Below are positions 1-9,531 of a stretch of DNA of 64,000 nucleotides, piece by piece (position 1 is the stretch's first letter; each line of letters begins with the position of its first letter). Position numbers and translations under genes: made by a program. The stretch is from Clostridium sp. HBUAS56010 (GTDB lineage: Bacteria; Bacillota; Clostridia; Lachnospirales; Lachnospiraceae). The notes under the pieces are model-generated. The model worked only from the letters and a program-made list of their open reading frames with translations. It was not told where the DNA came from and did not search any database. Location of the stretch: NCBI RefSeq assembly GCF_007115105.1, contig NZ_SULJ01000001.1:806001-870000 (forward strand), read 5' to 3'.

Positions 1-135
1 ATCATTACAGGTTTGCCATGGACGGATTAATTTCTCCTGGCAAGCCCTTTTTTTGCCCTTTTACAATCGGACCGAATAAGGACAGGCTAAACATTCATAT
101 ATTAAAACAAACATACATAACGGAGCTTAATAACT

Positions 136-999
136 ATGAAATTTTTCCCCAACGGAAAAATAGCAGAAAAGATCCGGGGAATTCACGTTCCTCCCGAATC
201 AGGGAAACGGGCTGCAAAAATTTTTCTCCTCTTCCTCTGCGCATTTCTTGCTGGACGGTTAGGTGCCATGTTTACAGATAGTCATAACAAAGCAGTGACA
301 ACAGCAGCCGATGGAAACTGGGGACTGAGTTTCCAGCAGGAAGGCCAGCCTCCCGTTGCCAATGCCACTATGGATTACCTGAAACAGTTCGACTCTTATT
401 ATGCCCAGAAAACCCCTGATAAAGTTCTGTACCTGACCTTTGACGCCGGATTTGAAAACGGCAATACACCTGCAATCTTAGATGCACTGAAAAAACACAA
501 TGCACCTGCAACTTTTTTTGTGGTAGGCAATTACATTGAGACTGCACCGGATCTGGTGAAACGTATGGCGGCGGAAGGACACACCGTTGGAAATCACACC
601 TTCCATCATCCGGATATGTCTAAAATGGGCTCAAAGGAAGCATTTGAAAAGGAATTAAAGGATTTGGAAACTCTTTATGAACAGACTACCGGACAGCCCA
701 TGAAGAAATATTACCGCCCACCTCAGGGAAAATACAGCGAAAGCAATTTGCAGATGGCAAAAGACATGGGATATAAGACGTTTTTCTGGAGTCTTGCCTA
801 TGTGGACTGGTACCAGGATAAACAGCCTTCCAAAGAAGAAGCATTTAAAAAACTATTAGGCAGAATCCATCCGGGAGCCATCGTATTATTACATAGCACT
901 TCCACCACCAATGCCCAGATTCTTGACGAACTGTTAACTAAATGGGAAGAAATGGGGTATCAGTTCCACTCCCTTGACGAACTTGTTGCAAAACAATAG
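136..999 (+). CDS. PdaA-like polysaccharide deacetylase
   Basis: A 287-residue membrane-anchored NodB-type de-N-acetylase, closest by eye to PdaA, which makes muramic delta-lactam in spore cortex peptidoglycan. An N-terminal hydrophobic segment lies at about residues 28-48 (FLLFLCAFLAGRLGAMF). The family start WGLSF follows, then metal-site motif 1 as TFDAGFENG, motif 2 as NHTFHH, motif 3 as RPPQGKY, and a late LLHS. The second Asp of the usual TFDDG is Ala, a change also common in PdaA proteins. A GGAG about 9 nt upstream supports the start. The gene stands alone and ends in a strong bidirectional terminator. A sporulation role is inferred from the family only. Confidence 0.85.
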   Translation: MKFFPNGKIAEKIRGIHVPPESGKRAAKIFLLFLCAFLAGRLGAMFTDSHNKAVTTAADGNWGLSFQQEGQPPVANATMDYLKQFDSYYAQKTPDKVLYLTFDAGFENGNTPAILDALKKHNAPATFFVVGNYIETAPDLVKRMAAEGHTVGNHTFHHPDMSKMGSKEAFEKELKDLETLYEQTTGQPMKKYYRPPQGKYSESNLQMAKDMGYKTFFWSLAYVDWYQDKQPSKEEAFKKLLGRIHPGAIVLLHSTSTTNAQILDELLTKWEEMGYQFHSLDELVAKQ

Positions 1000-1002
1000 A
1001 GA

Positions 1003-1034
1003 AACAGCCATTCCTTTATTTTGGAATGGCTGTT
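1003..1034. terminator. Bidirectional intrinsic terminator
   Basis: A perfect 12-bp stem, AACAGCCATTCC pairing with GGAATGGCTGTT around an 8-nt loop, has T-rich flanks on both sides. It separates the convergent deacetylase and CitMHS genes. Confidence 0.85.
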
Positions 1035-1039
1035 TTCTT

Positions 1040-2338
1040 TTATCGGAATACGCCAAGAATAAGACCTGCAGCAATCCATAGAATATTTAAAATCCATAAA
1101 GGCTTAAAAGAAAACTTCACATAATCTGCCAGTTTTTCATCTGCCAGATCACATGCCAGATAAAGCTGGGGCTGTGCCACTGGTGATACCATAGCACCCA
1201 TGTTCATTAATAAGGTGAGTACCACCACATCATTGGGAATTCCATAATTTGCACTGATACCTGCTACTATCGGAATAAAAGCATACTGCCAGATATCATT
1301 GGTAAAAATTAACATCATCGGCATACTGAGCACTGCAATAATCAGATACATCCAAGGTCCAAGAGCAGATGGAATAACACTAACCAGAAAGCTTACCATG
1401 GCATCCATCATTCCGCTTTCTGACAGAACGCCTACAACAACACCAGAAAGAAATACCGCACACGCTACAGGGTACATCTGCTTTCCGTAGGATTTAAGCA
1501 GTTCTCCCTGTTGTTTTAAATCCGGATAATTTACTGCAAGGGCAATTACAAGACCAATGGCAAATACAAAATAATTTTCACATGGTGCAAAAGCAAGTGC
1601 AAGAATAATTCCAAGTGTTAAAAGCAGATTAAAAAGAAACAGCTTTGGTCTTGCCAGTTCCGTATATTCCATTTCTGTATCTTTTTTTTCTCCGGCAATA
1701 CTTGCTAATGCACCTTTTTTCACCTGTATCTTCGCCATGATAACAGCAGCGCCAATACATAATATTATGTAAATAATCATCAGCGGAAGCATCTTTGCAA
1801 ATATATAATTATTGGGATTATCAATTCCAGCAAGTAAAGTAGATGCCCGCAGGTTTCTAGGATTCCATGGTGTTACAAACAAGGCACACATGGAGGCGGA
1901 ACACAGAAACATGAGTAATTTAGGATCCACTTTTAATTTTTTATAAAGCGGAAGCATCATTGGTATGGTAATCAGATAAGTTGCCGTAACACTCCCATCT
2001 ATTTCTGCAATAAGAGATACAAATACGGTAATAACACATATGGTGACCACACTGAGTTTTGTATGCTTTAACAGAATTTCTACAATCCGGTTAAACATAC
2101 CCGCATCTGATACCACAGAAAAATATGGAAGGGAAAAGAATACAATCAGCAAAAGCCCCTTCGTCTTATCTAGCCCTACCTCCACATACTGGCTTACCTC
2201 TTCCACGCTGGCACCAATAAGAAATGCTGCTGCTATTGGTATGATGGTAAATGCAAAAATTGGACTGACCTTTTTCTTTAACAGCAGTGTTGTAATTAAA
2301 ATCATGGTTAAAAAGCCAACAATCGCAGTAAAATTCAT
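1040..2338 (-). CDS. CitMHS-family organic acid transporter
   Basis: A 432-residue integral membrane protein with about 11-12 hydrophobic segments. It fits the CitMHS (citrate-metal:H+ symporter)/ion-transporter superfamily: a hydrophilic central loop at about residues 205-228, the early motif SPIFAFTIIPIAAAFLIG, and the conserved ITPWN-like VTPWNPRNLRAS. The start has a good GGAGGAGG upstream. It sits 36 bp downstream of a glucarate dehydratase in the same direction, so the likely cargo is an aldarate or a related carboxylate rather than citrate. That substrate is inferred from context. Confidence 0.75.
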   Translation of the reverse strand: MNFTAIVGFLTMILITTLLLKKKVSPIFAFTIIPIAAAFLIGASVEEVSQYVEVGLDKTKGLLLIVFFSLPYFSVVSDAGMFNRIVEILLKHTKLSVVTICVITVFVSLIAEIDGSVTATYLITIPMMLPLYKKLKVDPKLLMFLCSASMCALFVTPWNPRNLRASTLLAGIDNPNNYIFAKMLPLMIIYIILCIGAAVIMAKIQVKKGALASIAGEKKDTEMEYTELARPKLFLFNLLLTLGIILALAFAPCENYFVFAIGLVIALAVNYPDLKQQGELLKSYGKQMYPVACAVFLSGVVVGVLSESGMMDAMVSFLVSVIPSALGPWMYLIIAVLSMPMMLIFTNDIWQYAFIPIVAGISANYGIPNDVVVLTLLMNMGAMVSPVAQPQLYLACDLADEKLADYVKFSFKPLWILNILWIAAGLILGVFR

Positions 2339-2374
2339 AATAACCCTCCTCCTTGATTCTTTGTTTCTACCCCA

Positions 2375-3700
2375 TTAACGAATCATACATGGCCTTTTTG
2401 ATTCAAATTTCCAGCCTGGGATCAGATACTGCATTCCCACGGAATCATCTCTTCCCCCCAGACAATGCTTTTTATACCGTTCATTGGCTTTTAAAACCTG
2501 GTCCATATCCACCTCAATTCCAAGTCCCGGTTTTCTCGGCACCTCTATACAGCCATCTTTAATGACCAAAGGTTCTTTGGTCAGCCGTTCCAGTCCCTCC
2601 TGCCAGATCCAGTGGGTATCCAAAGCATTATAATTTCCAGGCGCGGCTGCACCAACCTGCGTAAACATGGCAAGAGAAATGTCAAAGTGATTATTGGAAT
2701 GGGACCCCCAGGTATATCCAAAATCATGACACATCTGTGCGACTCTTACAGATCCGTTCATGGTCCAGAAATGAGGATCAGCCAAGATAATATCCACTGC
2801 CTGAGACTCCAGCGCATGCCCCACTTCTCTCCAGTCTGTGGCAATCATATTGGTGGCAGTAGGAAAACCAGTTCTTCTGCGGAATTCACTCATAATCTCT
2901 CTTCCCGAATAAACCCCTTCCCTGCCGCAGGGATCTTCGCAGTAGGTCAGAATTCCTTCCATTCCCTTTACATACTCAACTGCCTGTAAAAGAGTCCAGC
3001 CTCCATTGGGATCTAAGTCAATGCGGGCATCGGGAAAGGCTTTTTTCAGTTCCCGGACCACTTCCATTTCCTCATTTCCTTCCAATACTCCACCCTTTAA
3101 TTTAAAATCAAGAAATCCGTACTTTTCATGAACTGCCTTTGCCATTGCCACAATCTTATCTGCTGACAACGCTTCTTCATGCCGTAACCGGTACCATTCA
3201 CACTTTGAATCCTTCTCCCGTTCATAAGGAAGATCGGTTTTGTCTGGATCTCCCACAAAGAACAGATATCCCAGCATCCGCACCCGATCCCGCTGCTTTC
3301 CCTCTCCCAGCAGACTGCAGACCGGAACATTTAAATTCTTCCCAAGCAAATCCAGACATGGTGCTTCAATTGCTGTTAATACATGAACTCCAGTCCGCTG
3401 ATCAAAGGTCTGATTGCCACGGACATCGGTATCTCCCTTTGATTCTAACACATGTTTAATCTTTAACAGGGTATTCTTATATTCCGCAACCCGGGTGCCT
3501 TCTACCATGGGAATACACTCATAAAGAGTGTTGGTTATCTTTTCTCCTCCTGGAACCTCTCCTACTCCCGTATTTCCGTCATCCGCATGTAAAACAACTA
3601 CATTTCTGGTAAAGTAGGGGGCATGAGCCCCGCTTAAATTTAATTCCATGCAGTCTTTTCCTGCGACCGGATAAACTTCCATTTTCGTAATCACTGACAT
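2375..3700 (-). CDS. gudD: Glucarate dehydratase
   Basis: A 441-residue enolase-superfamily dehydratase that converts D-glucarate (and L-idarate) to 5-keto-4-deoxyglucarate. Visible landmarks are the KxK catalytic lysine motif (FKLKGG), metal ligands in [15 protein letters not shown] and TNMIATDW, and the His base in [10 protein letters not shown]. Length matches the E. coli enzyme (about 446). The start was moved to the Met of [11 protein letters not shown] at 3700 because GGAGG lies 6-10 nt upstream. The longer upstream frame has no ribosome binding site. It is probably co-transcribed with the CitMHS transporter and controlled by the divergent LysR regulator. Confidence 0.88.
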   Translation of the reverse strand: MSVITKMEVYPVAGKDCMELNLSGAHAPYFTRNVVVLHADDGNTGVGEVPGGEKITNTLYECIPMVEGTRVAEYKNTLLKIKHVLESKGDTDVRGNQTFDQRTGVHVLTAIEAPCLDLLGKNLNVPVCSLLGEGKQRDRVRMLGYLFFVGDPDKTDLPYEREKDSKCEWYRLRHEEALSADKIVAMAKAVHEKYGFLDFKLKGGVLEGNEEMEVVRELKKAFPDARIDLDPNGGWTLLQAVEYVKGMEGILTYCEDPCGREGVYSGREIMSEFRRRTGFPTATNMIATDWREVGHALESQAVDIILADPHFWTMNGSVRVAQMCHDFGYTWGSHSNNHFDISLAMFTQVGAAAPGNYNALDTHWIWQEGLERLTKEPLVIKDGCIEVPRKPGLGIEVDMDQVLKANERYKKHCLGGRDDSVGMQYLIPGWKFESKRPCMIR

Positions 3701-3819
3701 CTGATTCCCTCCATACGTCTTATTTTCCTTAGTTATTTTCAATATAACACTTGATTTTCTAACGCTTTTATTGTACAAAATATATATAAATAAGTCTAAT
3801 TACTTATGATTCTTATATG

Positions 3820-3836
3820 ACTAAGAAAAACTTAGT
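3820..3836. promoter_or_regulatory. Perfect inverted repeat, likely LysR operator
   Basis: ACTAAG-AAAAA-CTTAGT is a perfect 6-5-6 palindrome, 22 bp upstream of the LysR start in the divergent intergenic region. It fits LysR-type autoregulatory sites. Which regulator binds is inferred from position. Confidence 0.5.
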
Positions 3837-3858
3837 ATAAGAGAAGGGGGATTTTTAG

Positions 3859-4764
3859 ATGGATTTACGTCAAATAGAATATATTGTGAAAATAGCAGAT
3901 GAGCGCAGCATCACACGGGCTGCCGAACAGCTTTACATTTCCCAATCCGGTTTAAACCAGCAGCTTTTAAAACTGGAAAAGGAACTGGGACAGCCTCTGT
4001 TTCACCGCAGTAAATATGACATGCGGCTAACAGAGGCTGGAAAAATATATGTTGAATGCGGGAGAAAAATCATACAGCAGAAGAAAGAAGCCTACGATAA
4101 GATTTATGACATTGCAGGCAATAACCAGGGAACTCTGCGCATCGGTCTGACACCAGAACGAGGCACCACCATGCTGATACATATTTACTCTGCTTTTCAT
4201 AAAGCCTTCCCAGGTATTGTGATTGAACCGACTGAAATTCCTGTAAAAAAACAACTGTCCATGCTTACAAAAGATTATCTGGATCTGGGCTTTTCCACTT
4301 TGACAGAAACAGATAAAGTACCAAACATTGAATTTATTCATGTGAAAGATGAAACCATACTCCTTGGAATTCCAAGGGTGCATCCTCTTGCCAGGTATGC
4401 AAACCCTCCATACGAACCTTATGCCACCATGGACCTGTCTTTGCTTAAAAACGAGAGTTTTGTTTTGATGTGGAAAAATTCCACCATGCGTACCATCATT
4501 GACCCATTGTTTCGGAAAGCCGGATTTACTCCTAAGATCTTATTTGAGACAGCCAGCAACCGTACCTTATATACAATGGTAAAAACCAACATTGGCTGTA
4601 CTCTGATTCCTGAATCCTATGCTTTGGAGCAGCAGGATGTGGCTTATTTCCGTCTTCCAGAAAATCCACATTGGGAAATAACCATTGCATACCATAAAGG
4701 GCATTATATTTCAAGACCTACCCAGTGTTTTATGGAACTGATTAAAAAATATTGGTGCGGGTAA
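3859..4764 (+). CDS. LysR-family transcriptional regulator
   Basis: A 301-residue LysR regulator. The N-terminal winged helix-turn-helix covers about residues 1-60 (LRQIEYIVKIADERSITRAA, then the recognition segment YISQSGLNQQLLKLEKELG). An effector-binding type-2 periplasmic-fold domain follows. AAGGGGG upstream supports the start. It is divergent from gudD and convergent with the ABC ATPase, whose stop is only 5 bp from its own, and no hairpin lies between them. The divergent arrangement and the palindrome at 3820 suggest that it controls glucarate use. Regulation of the sulfur operon on its other side is less likely but not excluded. Confidence 0.85.
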   Translation: MDLRQIEYIVKIADERSITRAAEQLYISQSGLNQQLLKLEKELGQPLFHRSKYDMRLTEAGKIYVECGRKIIQQKKEAYDKIYDIAGNNQGTLRIGLTPERGTTMLIHIYSAFHKAFPGIVIEPTEIPVKKQLSMLTKDYLDLGFSTLTETDKVPNIEFIHVKDETILLGIPRVHPLARYANPPYEPYATMDLSLLKNESFVLMWKNSTMRTIIDPLFRKAGFTPKILFETASNRTLYTMVKTNIGCTLIPESYALEQQDVAYFRLPENPHWEITIAYHKGHYISRPTQCFMELIKKYWCG

Positions 4765-4769
4765 CAGGT

Positions 4770-5525
4770 CTAAATGGAATAACTGGGTTCCAGAGATATG
4801 ATTCTGGATAAAAACTGTCTGGTACGTTCTTCTTTGGGATTGGAAAAAATGTCTTTCGGTTTTCCTTCCTCTACCACAACGCCGCCATCCATAAAAATGA
4901 CTTTATCCGCCACATCCTGGGCAAAGGACATCTCATGAGTCACTACGATCATGGTGATTCCTTTTCCTGCTACTTTTTTTATGATTTCAAGCGTCTCCCC
5001 CACCAGTTCGGGATCCAGTGCGGAGGTTGGTTCGTCAAACAATATGACTTCCGGATTTAATACAAAGGCCCTGGCGATTCCCACCCTCTGCTGCTGTCCG
5101 CCGGATAGCTGACAGGGGTAATAATCATACCGGTCCGATAACCCGACCCAGTTTAATGCCTCTTCTCCCCGTTTTCTTGCTTCCGCTTTTGGTACATGCC
5201 TAGCTGTTACCAGTCCCTCCATGACATTTTCTATGGCTGTTTTATTGGCGAAGAGATTATAATTCTGAAATACAAAGGCTGTTTTTCTCCTGATACCCAG
5301 AATTTCCTTTTTGGAGGCTTTCTTTAGATCCACCTGGGACTCTCCAATGGTAAGTCTGCCGCTGTCCGCATTCTCAAGAAAATTGATGCAGCGAAGCAGG
5401 GTGGTTTTCCCGGAACCGCTGGGCCCTAAGATGACCACAACCTGACCGTCCTCCACTTTGACCGAAACATCTTTTAACACCTGATGTCTGCCAAAATCCT
5501 TTTTGATATTTTTAACTTCAATCAT
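4770..5525 (-). CDS. Polar amino acid ABC transporter ATPase
   Basis: A 251-residue ATPase of the polar amino acid uptake (PAAT) family, energising import with the two permeases upstream. Walker A is GPSGSGKTT, the signature is LSGGQQQR, and Walker B plus the following segment is [20 protein letters not shown] precedes the ATG. It overlaps the upstream permease stop by 8 bp, so translation is probably coupled. It is the last gene of the nitrogenase-like operon. B. subtilis cystine transporter ATPases (TcyC/TcyN) are among the nearest family relatives, but ATPases do not identify substrates. Confidence 0.88.
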   Translation of the reverse strand: MIEVKNIKKDFGRHQVLKDVSVKVEDGQVVVILGPSGSGKTTLLRCINFLENADSGRLTIGESQVDLKKASKKEILGIRRKTAFVFQNYNLFANKTAIENVMEGLVTARHVPKAEARKRGEEALNWVGLSDRYDYYPCQLSGGQQQRVGIARAFVLNPEVILFDEPTSALDPELVGETLEIIKKVAGKGITMIVVTHEMSFAQDVADKVIFMDGGVVVEEGKPKDIFSNPKEERTRQFLSRIISLEPSYSI

Positions 5526-6228
5526 ACAGATTCCTCCTGAATTTTCCGGTATACTGCCTTAATCTCTGGGCCAGGTATTCAATCACTATGGTAAATACCC
5601 AGTATATAATCGCTGCTGCCACATACCCCTCAAAAAAGGAATAGGTTCTGGAACTGGGAATGGTGGCACCTGCTACAATTTCCACAATGCCGATGGCCAT
5701 AACCACAGAAGACCCTTTGATCAGACCTACCACATTGTTGATCAGCATGGGAATGGCCACCGGAACCATCTGAGGAAGAATGATTCTTTTTATGGTCTGG
5801 ATCTTTGTCAGCCCTACGGAATATCCCGCCTCGTTCTGGCCATTATCAATAGAAAGTAACGCTCCCCGGACCGCTTCTGATATGGAACAGACTGCCATCA
5901 GGCTCAAAGCAAAGATGCCCACCCAGATATTATCCACATCTGAAATGCTTTTCTTTAGATGGAGCAGGCTTGCCAGATCGTTGAATTTAAGCATAAAGAC
6001 CAGATTGTAAATCATAAGGGCGACCACAATTGGGACTCCCTGATAAACGGTAACAAACACGGCCAGAAGCTTGCAGATCACAGGTACCTTATACACACGC
6101 ACCAAGGCAATCATCGTTCCCAGAATCAGCCCAAATGCCAATGGAATAAAAACAAGTCTCACCGTATTGGGCAGATATTTAAGTCCATATATAAGACTTT
6201 CATTAAAATGAGCCAGGTTAAAATTCAT
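5518..6228 (-). CDS. Amino acid ABC transporter permease (HisM type)
   Basis: A 236-residue permease with about five membrane spans. It has the family's EAA loop as [20 protein letters not shown] (residues about 132-151). It begins within the stop of the preceding permease (4-bp ATGA overlap) and overlaps the ATPase by 8 bp, so the three genes form one tightly coupled unit. It presumably forms a heterodimer with the 6225-6926 permease. Confidence 0.87.
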   Translation of the reverse strand: MNFNLAHFNESLIYGLKYLPNTVRLVFIPLAFGLILGTMIALVRVYKVPVICKLLAVFVTVYQGVPIVVALMIYNLVFMLKFNDLASLLHLKKSISDVDNIWVGIFALSLMAVCSISEAVRGALLSIDNGQNEAGYSVGLTKIQTIKRIILPQMVPVAIPMLINNVVGLIKGSSVVMAIGIVEIVAGATIPSSRTYSFFEGYVAAAIIYWVFTIVIEYLAQRLRQYTGKFRRNLYD

Positions 6229-6926
6229 CCCATTTCCTCTTTTCCATAATTCATTTTGCTATTTAGCCGATAGAACAAAAGCCGGACTGCCAGACTGATG
6301 ATTACATAGATGATGACCACAAACACGTAGGCTTCCAGAACATGTTTTGTGGCAGTTCCGATGGTTTTAGCTCTCCCCATGATATCTGTAACCCCGATAA
6401 GAAAAACAAGAGAGGAGTTTTGAAATAAACCAACCAGATCCGATCCAAAAGGCGGCATGGCGGTCTTGACCATCTGAGGAAGAATGATTCTTCGAAATGT
6501 CTGGAATTCCGTCAGCCCGGCACTTAAGCCTGCCTCCGTCTGCCCATAGGGAATGGAGGTGATGGCACTGTAGAAGATGGCGGAGAGAAATGCACCCTGG
6601 TTGAGCAAAAAGGTCACATACGCAAAACTAACAGCACTCCATTCCCTGTTTAAATTGGTTCCAAAAACCGGATCCAAAAGAGCGGGAATTCCATAATACA
6701 CCAGCATCAGCTGAACCAGCATGGGAGTTCCTCTCATAAAGGATACATAGACTTTAACAAGCGGATACAATACCGGTATTTTCTTTATCTGAACCAGTAC
6801 GATTAAAATCCCAAGAAGTACTCCAAAAATGGTTGCGTAGATCACAATGGAAAAGGTGACGCATAGATACGGAAGAATTTTCGGAATGTTTTCAAAAAAC
6901 CGATCCCAGACAAACAGCTTCTCCAT
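6225..6926 (-). CDS. Amino acid ABC transporter permease (HisM type)
   Basis: A 233-residue permease homologous to its downstream neighbour. It has about five hydrophobic spans and the EAA loop EAGLSAGLTEFQTFRRIILP. The motif MRGTPMLVQL is typical of PAAT permeases. It starts 5 bp after the binding-protein gene. Two separate permeases suggest a heterodimeric channel. Confidence 0.87.
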   Translation of the reverse strand: MEKLFVWDRFFENIPKILPYLCVTFSIVIYATIFGVLLGILIVLVQIKKIPVLYPLVKVYVSFMRGTPMLVQLMLVYYGIPALLDPVFGTNLNREWSAVSFAYVTFLLNQGAFLSAIFYSAITSIPYGQTEAGLSAGLTEFQTFRRIILPQMVKTAMPPFGSDLVGLFQNSSLVFLIGVTDIMGRAKTIGTATKHVLEAYVFVVIIYVIISLAVRLLFYRLNSKMNYGKEEMG

Positions 6927-6931
6927 ATGAA

Positions 6932-7759
6932 TTACTCACTTTCTGTATAATCACCGCCGATGACATCCACTGAAATCTGTGCCAGTTTTCCATTTTCCTT
7001 CAGCTGTTTTAAGGCTCCATCCACAGCCTCCTGTAATTTGGTATTGTCTTTTGCAAATACAAAGTAGGTGGAGGAGGTCTGAATTGGTTCACCGGCTATT
7101 TTAATGGCTTCTTTTCCGTTTCCATAATTCTTATTCAGCTTTTGGGTATCCCGGGAGGTCATAATGGTGGCGTCCCATACTCCGTTTAAAAGGCCGGTTA
7201 CCGTTTCTTCATCGGTGGAATTATTCACATAATCAATTTTGATGGGATTATCCGCATGCTCCTTATTATAGTTTTCCAGAATATAAACGGAATTGGACCC
7301 GGAGGAACTTTTTACCTTTTTTCCTTTCAGATCATCAAGTGTCTTTATATCATCTCTGTCCCCAGCAACCGTAAGGTAGGTGATATACGTGGTATAGGGT
7401 TCTTTTCCAAACAGGTATTTTTCGTCCCGCTCCTTGTTCCATTCATATTGATGGGCTCCGATATCGATTTTCCCTGCGTCAAGTGAAATGAGTACATTGG
7501 CAAAATCAGAGGTCTTGAATTCAAATTCATATTCCGGAAGCAGTTCATCCACTGCCTTTAATACTTCATACTCATACCCGGCAAGGTTTCCTTTGTCATC
7601 CAGATAGCAATAAGGCTCATACGCATTTCCAGTTCCAACCACCACCTTTGTTGCTCCGCTTCCTGCCGCTGCCTCTTTTTTCCCGCATCCGGTTAAAATA
7701 ATTCCCCCATAAGCCGCCAATAATGCGGCTAAAACCAGTCGCCTGATCCCTTTTTTCAT
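6932..7759 (-). CDS. Amino-acid-type ABC substrate-binding lipoprotein
   Basis: A 275-residue type-2 periplasmic-binding-fold lipoprotein. A signal peptide ends in the lipobox LTGC at about residues 23-26, followed by a Ser/Gly/Ala-rich linker. The ligand-binding body opens with VVVGTGNAYEPYCYLDDKGN and has the second-lobe motif KVKSSSGSNSVYILENYN. The start was placed at 7759 because GAGGAG lies 6 nt upstream; the Met five codons earlier has no such site. Cystine/cysteine-derivative binders (TcyJ/TcyK class) are the nearest type I recognise. Because the gene is inside the nitrogenase-like operon, its ligand is probably that enzyme's substrate or precursor. Confidence 0.85.
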   Translation of the reverse strand: MKKGIRRLVLAALLAAYGGIILTGCGKKEAAAGSGATKVVVGTGNAYEPYCYLDDKGNLAGYEYEVLKAVDELLPEYEFEFKTSDFANVLISLDAGKIDIGAHQYEWNKERDEKYLFGKEPYTTYITYLTVAGDRDDIKTLDDLKGKKVKSSSGSNSVYILENYNKEHADNPIKIDYVNNSTDEETVTGLLNGVWDATIMTSRDTQKLNKNYGNGKEAIKIAGEPIQTSSTYFVFAKDNTKLQEAVDGALKQLKENGKLAQISVDVIGGDYTESE

Positions 7760-7777
7760 GTTTTTTCTCCTCATCCT

Positions 7778-8206
7778 TTATATCACCGATCCATTGGCGA
7801 TTCCCCTAAGTGAATGATGATGATCCACCCGGTAAAAATATAACACGATTTTATGTATAGCTTCCTCAATCTCCCCATCCACATCAAAAGAGCTGATTGC
7901 TTTCCGGTCCAGCTGCTTTTGTATGGGATTTCCGGTCTTTTTGCAAAGCAGGCACCTGCAGTCGGATATTAAGTCCACTCTGGGGTTATGAGGGCCGCTG
8001 CCGTGACAGCCGCCTCCTTTGCATTCCCCTTTATCTCCACAGGAGGAACGTTCTCCCTCTTGCAGTGTTTCAGAAATTTCCCTTCTCTCTATCAGTCCAA
8101 ATTCTCCATTTTCCCAGACCTCATAGATCAAAAATTCCGATGCTGCCCCAAAATTTAAATCAATCGTTCTCTGGTCCGAAGATGCAACTGCTATTTTATA
8201 TGACAT
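7778..8206 (-). CDS. NifX/NifB-type cluster-binding protein with a Cys-rich insertion
   Basis: A 142-residue protein of the dinitrogenase iron-molybdenum cofactor (NifX/NifY/NifB C-terminal) family, which binds and ferries NifB-type clusters. The N-terminus (YKIAVASSDQRTIDLNFG) matches the family opening. Residues about 55-90 are replaced by a segment with six cysteines (C56, C62, C67, C83, C85, C88), arranged C-x5-C-x4-C then C-x-C-x2-C. The usual C-terminal end of the domain is poorly kept and finishes in a His-rich stretch. GGAGGGA precedes the ATG. It lies 26 bp after K1. A role in cluster delivery or insertion is inferred. Confidence 0.72.
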   Translation of the reverse strand: MSYKIAVASSDQRTIDLNFGAASEFLIYEVWENGEFGLIERREISETLQEGERSSCGDKGECKGGGCHGSGPHNPRVDLISDCRCLLCKKTGNPIQKQLDRKAISSFDVDGEIEEAIHKIVLYFYRVDHHHSLRGIANGSVI

Positions 8207-8232
8207 GGTATTCCCTCCATGAAACAGATTTC

Positions 8233-9531
8233 TTAATTGAACCTTGTTTTCGCAACGGAGTAAATATCTTCGATCAGCTTTAACCCTCCGTCATAACCTG
8301 CATAGTAACTGTTCATGATCAAACGCTCATTGACCGGCCAGGAAACATTTAAAAAATGGCCGTCGGTCTGCTTTGCCACTTCCTTTTCCCAGTACCCTCC
8401 AAGGATCAGAGGGTATCCATGATAGTCGTGATCCTTGATCTCATTATGAATCTTGTATCCATCGGTTTCAAAACTGACTTCTGCCTCAATTCCAAAATTC
8501 AGATCTTTAAAGTAAGAACGGATGGCTTCCCGGTGTTCTCTCGGCGTATCGTCCACAATAAACTGCTTTGCCGGAAAAAGTCCCAGATCATTGACCAGGA
8601 ATTTGGTAATTCCAAGGGCATAATGCGCATCCGATACTACGGTAAACTGCTTTGACATAACCCGGGTTTCCAAAAACAGATCTGCATAACGCTCTATGTA
8701 ATAGTAGTAATAAGCCTCTTCCTCTGTAATGATTTTTTCCACCTTTTCTTTTGGCACTCCAGCATATTCTCCCACTGTGCGAAGGAATTTACTGGTTTCA
8801 AATGCACCAATGGGCAGTGTGGGGTAATGAAGGTAGGGGATTTTCAGCTTCTGTTCCATTTTCTTCATATTGCCAAGCCCTACCCAGGGAGAGATCAAAA
8901 GATTAAATTCAGCTGCCGGAATCTTTTTCACATTGGCAATCCCCCGGTTATACCCAAAAATAATGTTTGGAATCAGTCCCAGTTTTTCAATCAGCTTTTC
9001 AAGCTCCTTAAAATTTCCATGCCAGAACTCATCCTGATAAGGCACATCTGCCCAGATGTTCACCAGATTTTTTACACGGATATCTGATTTTTCCAGCAGC
9101 TGATCTATGATTGCGTCTACCACCTGTTCATGCCCTTTGTAGTTATTTCCCTTAAAGCCTGCCGTGGAGGCATAGATTACCGGCTTTCTTGCATCCTTAA
9201 AGCCATCTACCACTTCCTCCGTATTATCTCCCACGATTTCAGGTATGCACCCGGTCAAAACCACATATAAATCCGCATCAATTACATCCAAAGAATGCCT
9301 GATGGTGGATTCCAGCTTTTTCACCCCGCCAAATACCACATCCCTTTCATTAATGCTGGTACAGGGATAAATATTGGGAGAAAAATAGCCGGAACTTCCA
9401 GAGGAATTGGAAAGCTTTTGGGCACATCCCGGGCCGGAATGCAGCACCGGAATGGCACGGTCGATTGCCTGAACGGTCTGCATGGCACTCATTGCACATT
9501 TGTATCTTTGTTTGTCTAATATTTTTGCCAT
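8233..9531 (-). CDS. Nitrogenase component-1-like beta subunit (K1)
   Basis: A 432-residue NifK/NifN-type protein. Three cysteines have the spacing of P-cluster ligands: C12, C36 (GPGC) and C95 (VLTGC), corresponding to NifK Cys70, Cys95 and Cys153. The family motifs INERDVVFGG and AGYDGGLKLIEDIY are present. It lacks the long N-terminal extension of NifK. Its ATG overlaps the TAA of D1 (TAATG), as expected for subunits made in equal amounts. It should form an alpha2-beta2 complex with D1. NifK-like versus NifN-like function is not settled by sequence. Confidence 0.82.
   Translation of the reverse strand: MAKILDKQRYKCAMSAMQTVQAIDRAIPVLHSGPGCAQKLSNSSGSSGYFSPNIYPCTSINERDVVFGGVKKLESTIRHSLDVIDADLYVVLTGCIPEIVGDNTEEVVDGFKDARKPVIYASTAGFKGNNYKGHEQVVDAIIDQLLEKSDIRVKNLVNIWADVPYQDEFWHGNFKELEKLIEKLGLIPNIIFGYNRGIANVKKIPAAEFNLLISPWVGLGNMKKMEQKLKIPYLHYPTLPIGAFETSKFLRTVGEYAGVPKEKVEKIITEEEAYYYYYIERYADLFLETRVMSKQFTVVSDAHYALGITKFLVNDLGLFPAKQFIVDDTPREHREAIRSYFKDLNFGIEAEVSFETDGYKIHNEIKDHDYHGYPLILGGYWEKEVAKQTDGHFLNVSWPVNERLIMNSYYAGYDGGLKLIEDIYSVAKTRFN

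Noticed and set aside
1-135. End of an upstream gene or a plus-strand small protein starting at 18
   Set aside because: The short frame overlaps the deacetylase start in another frame, lacks a ribosome binding site and resembles nothing known. The stretch holds only the upstream region of the deacetylase.
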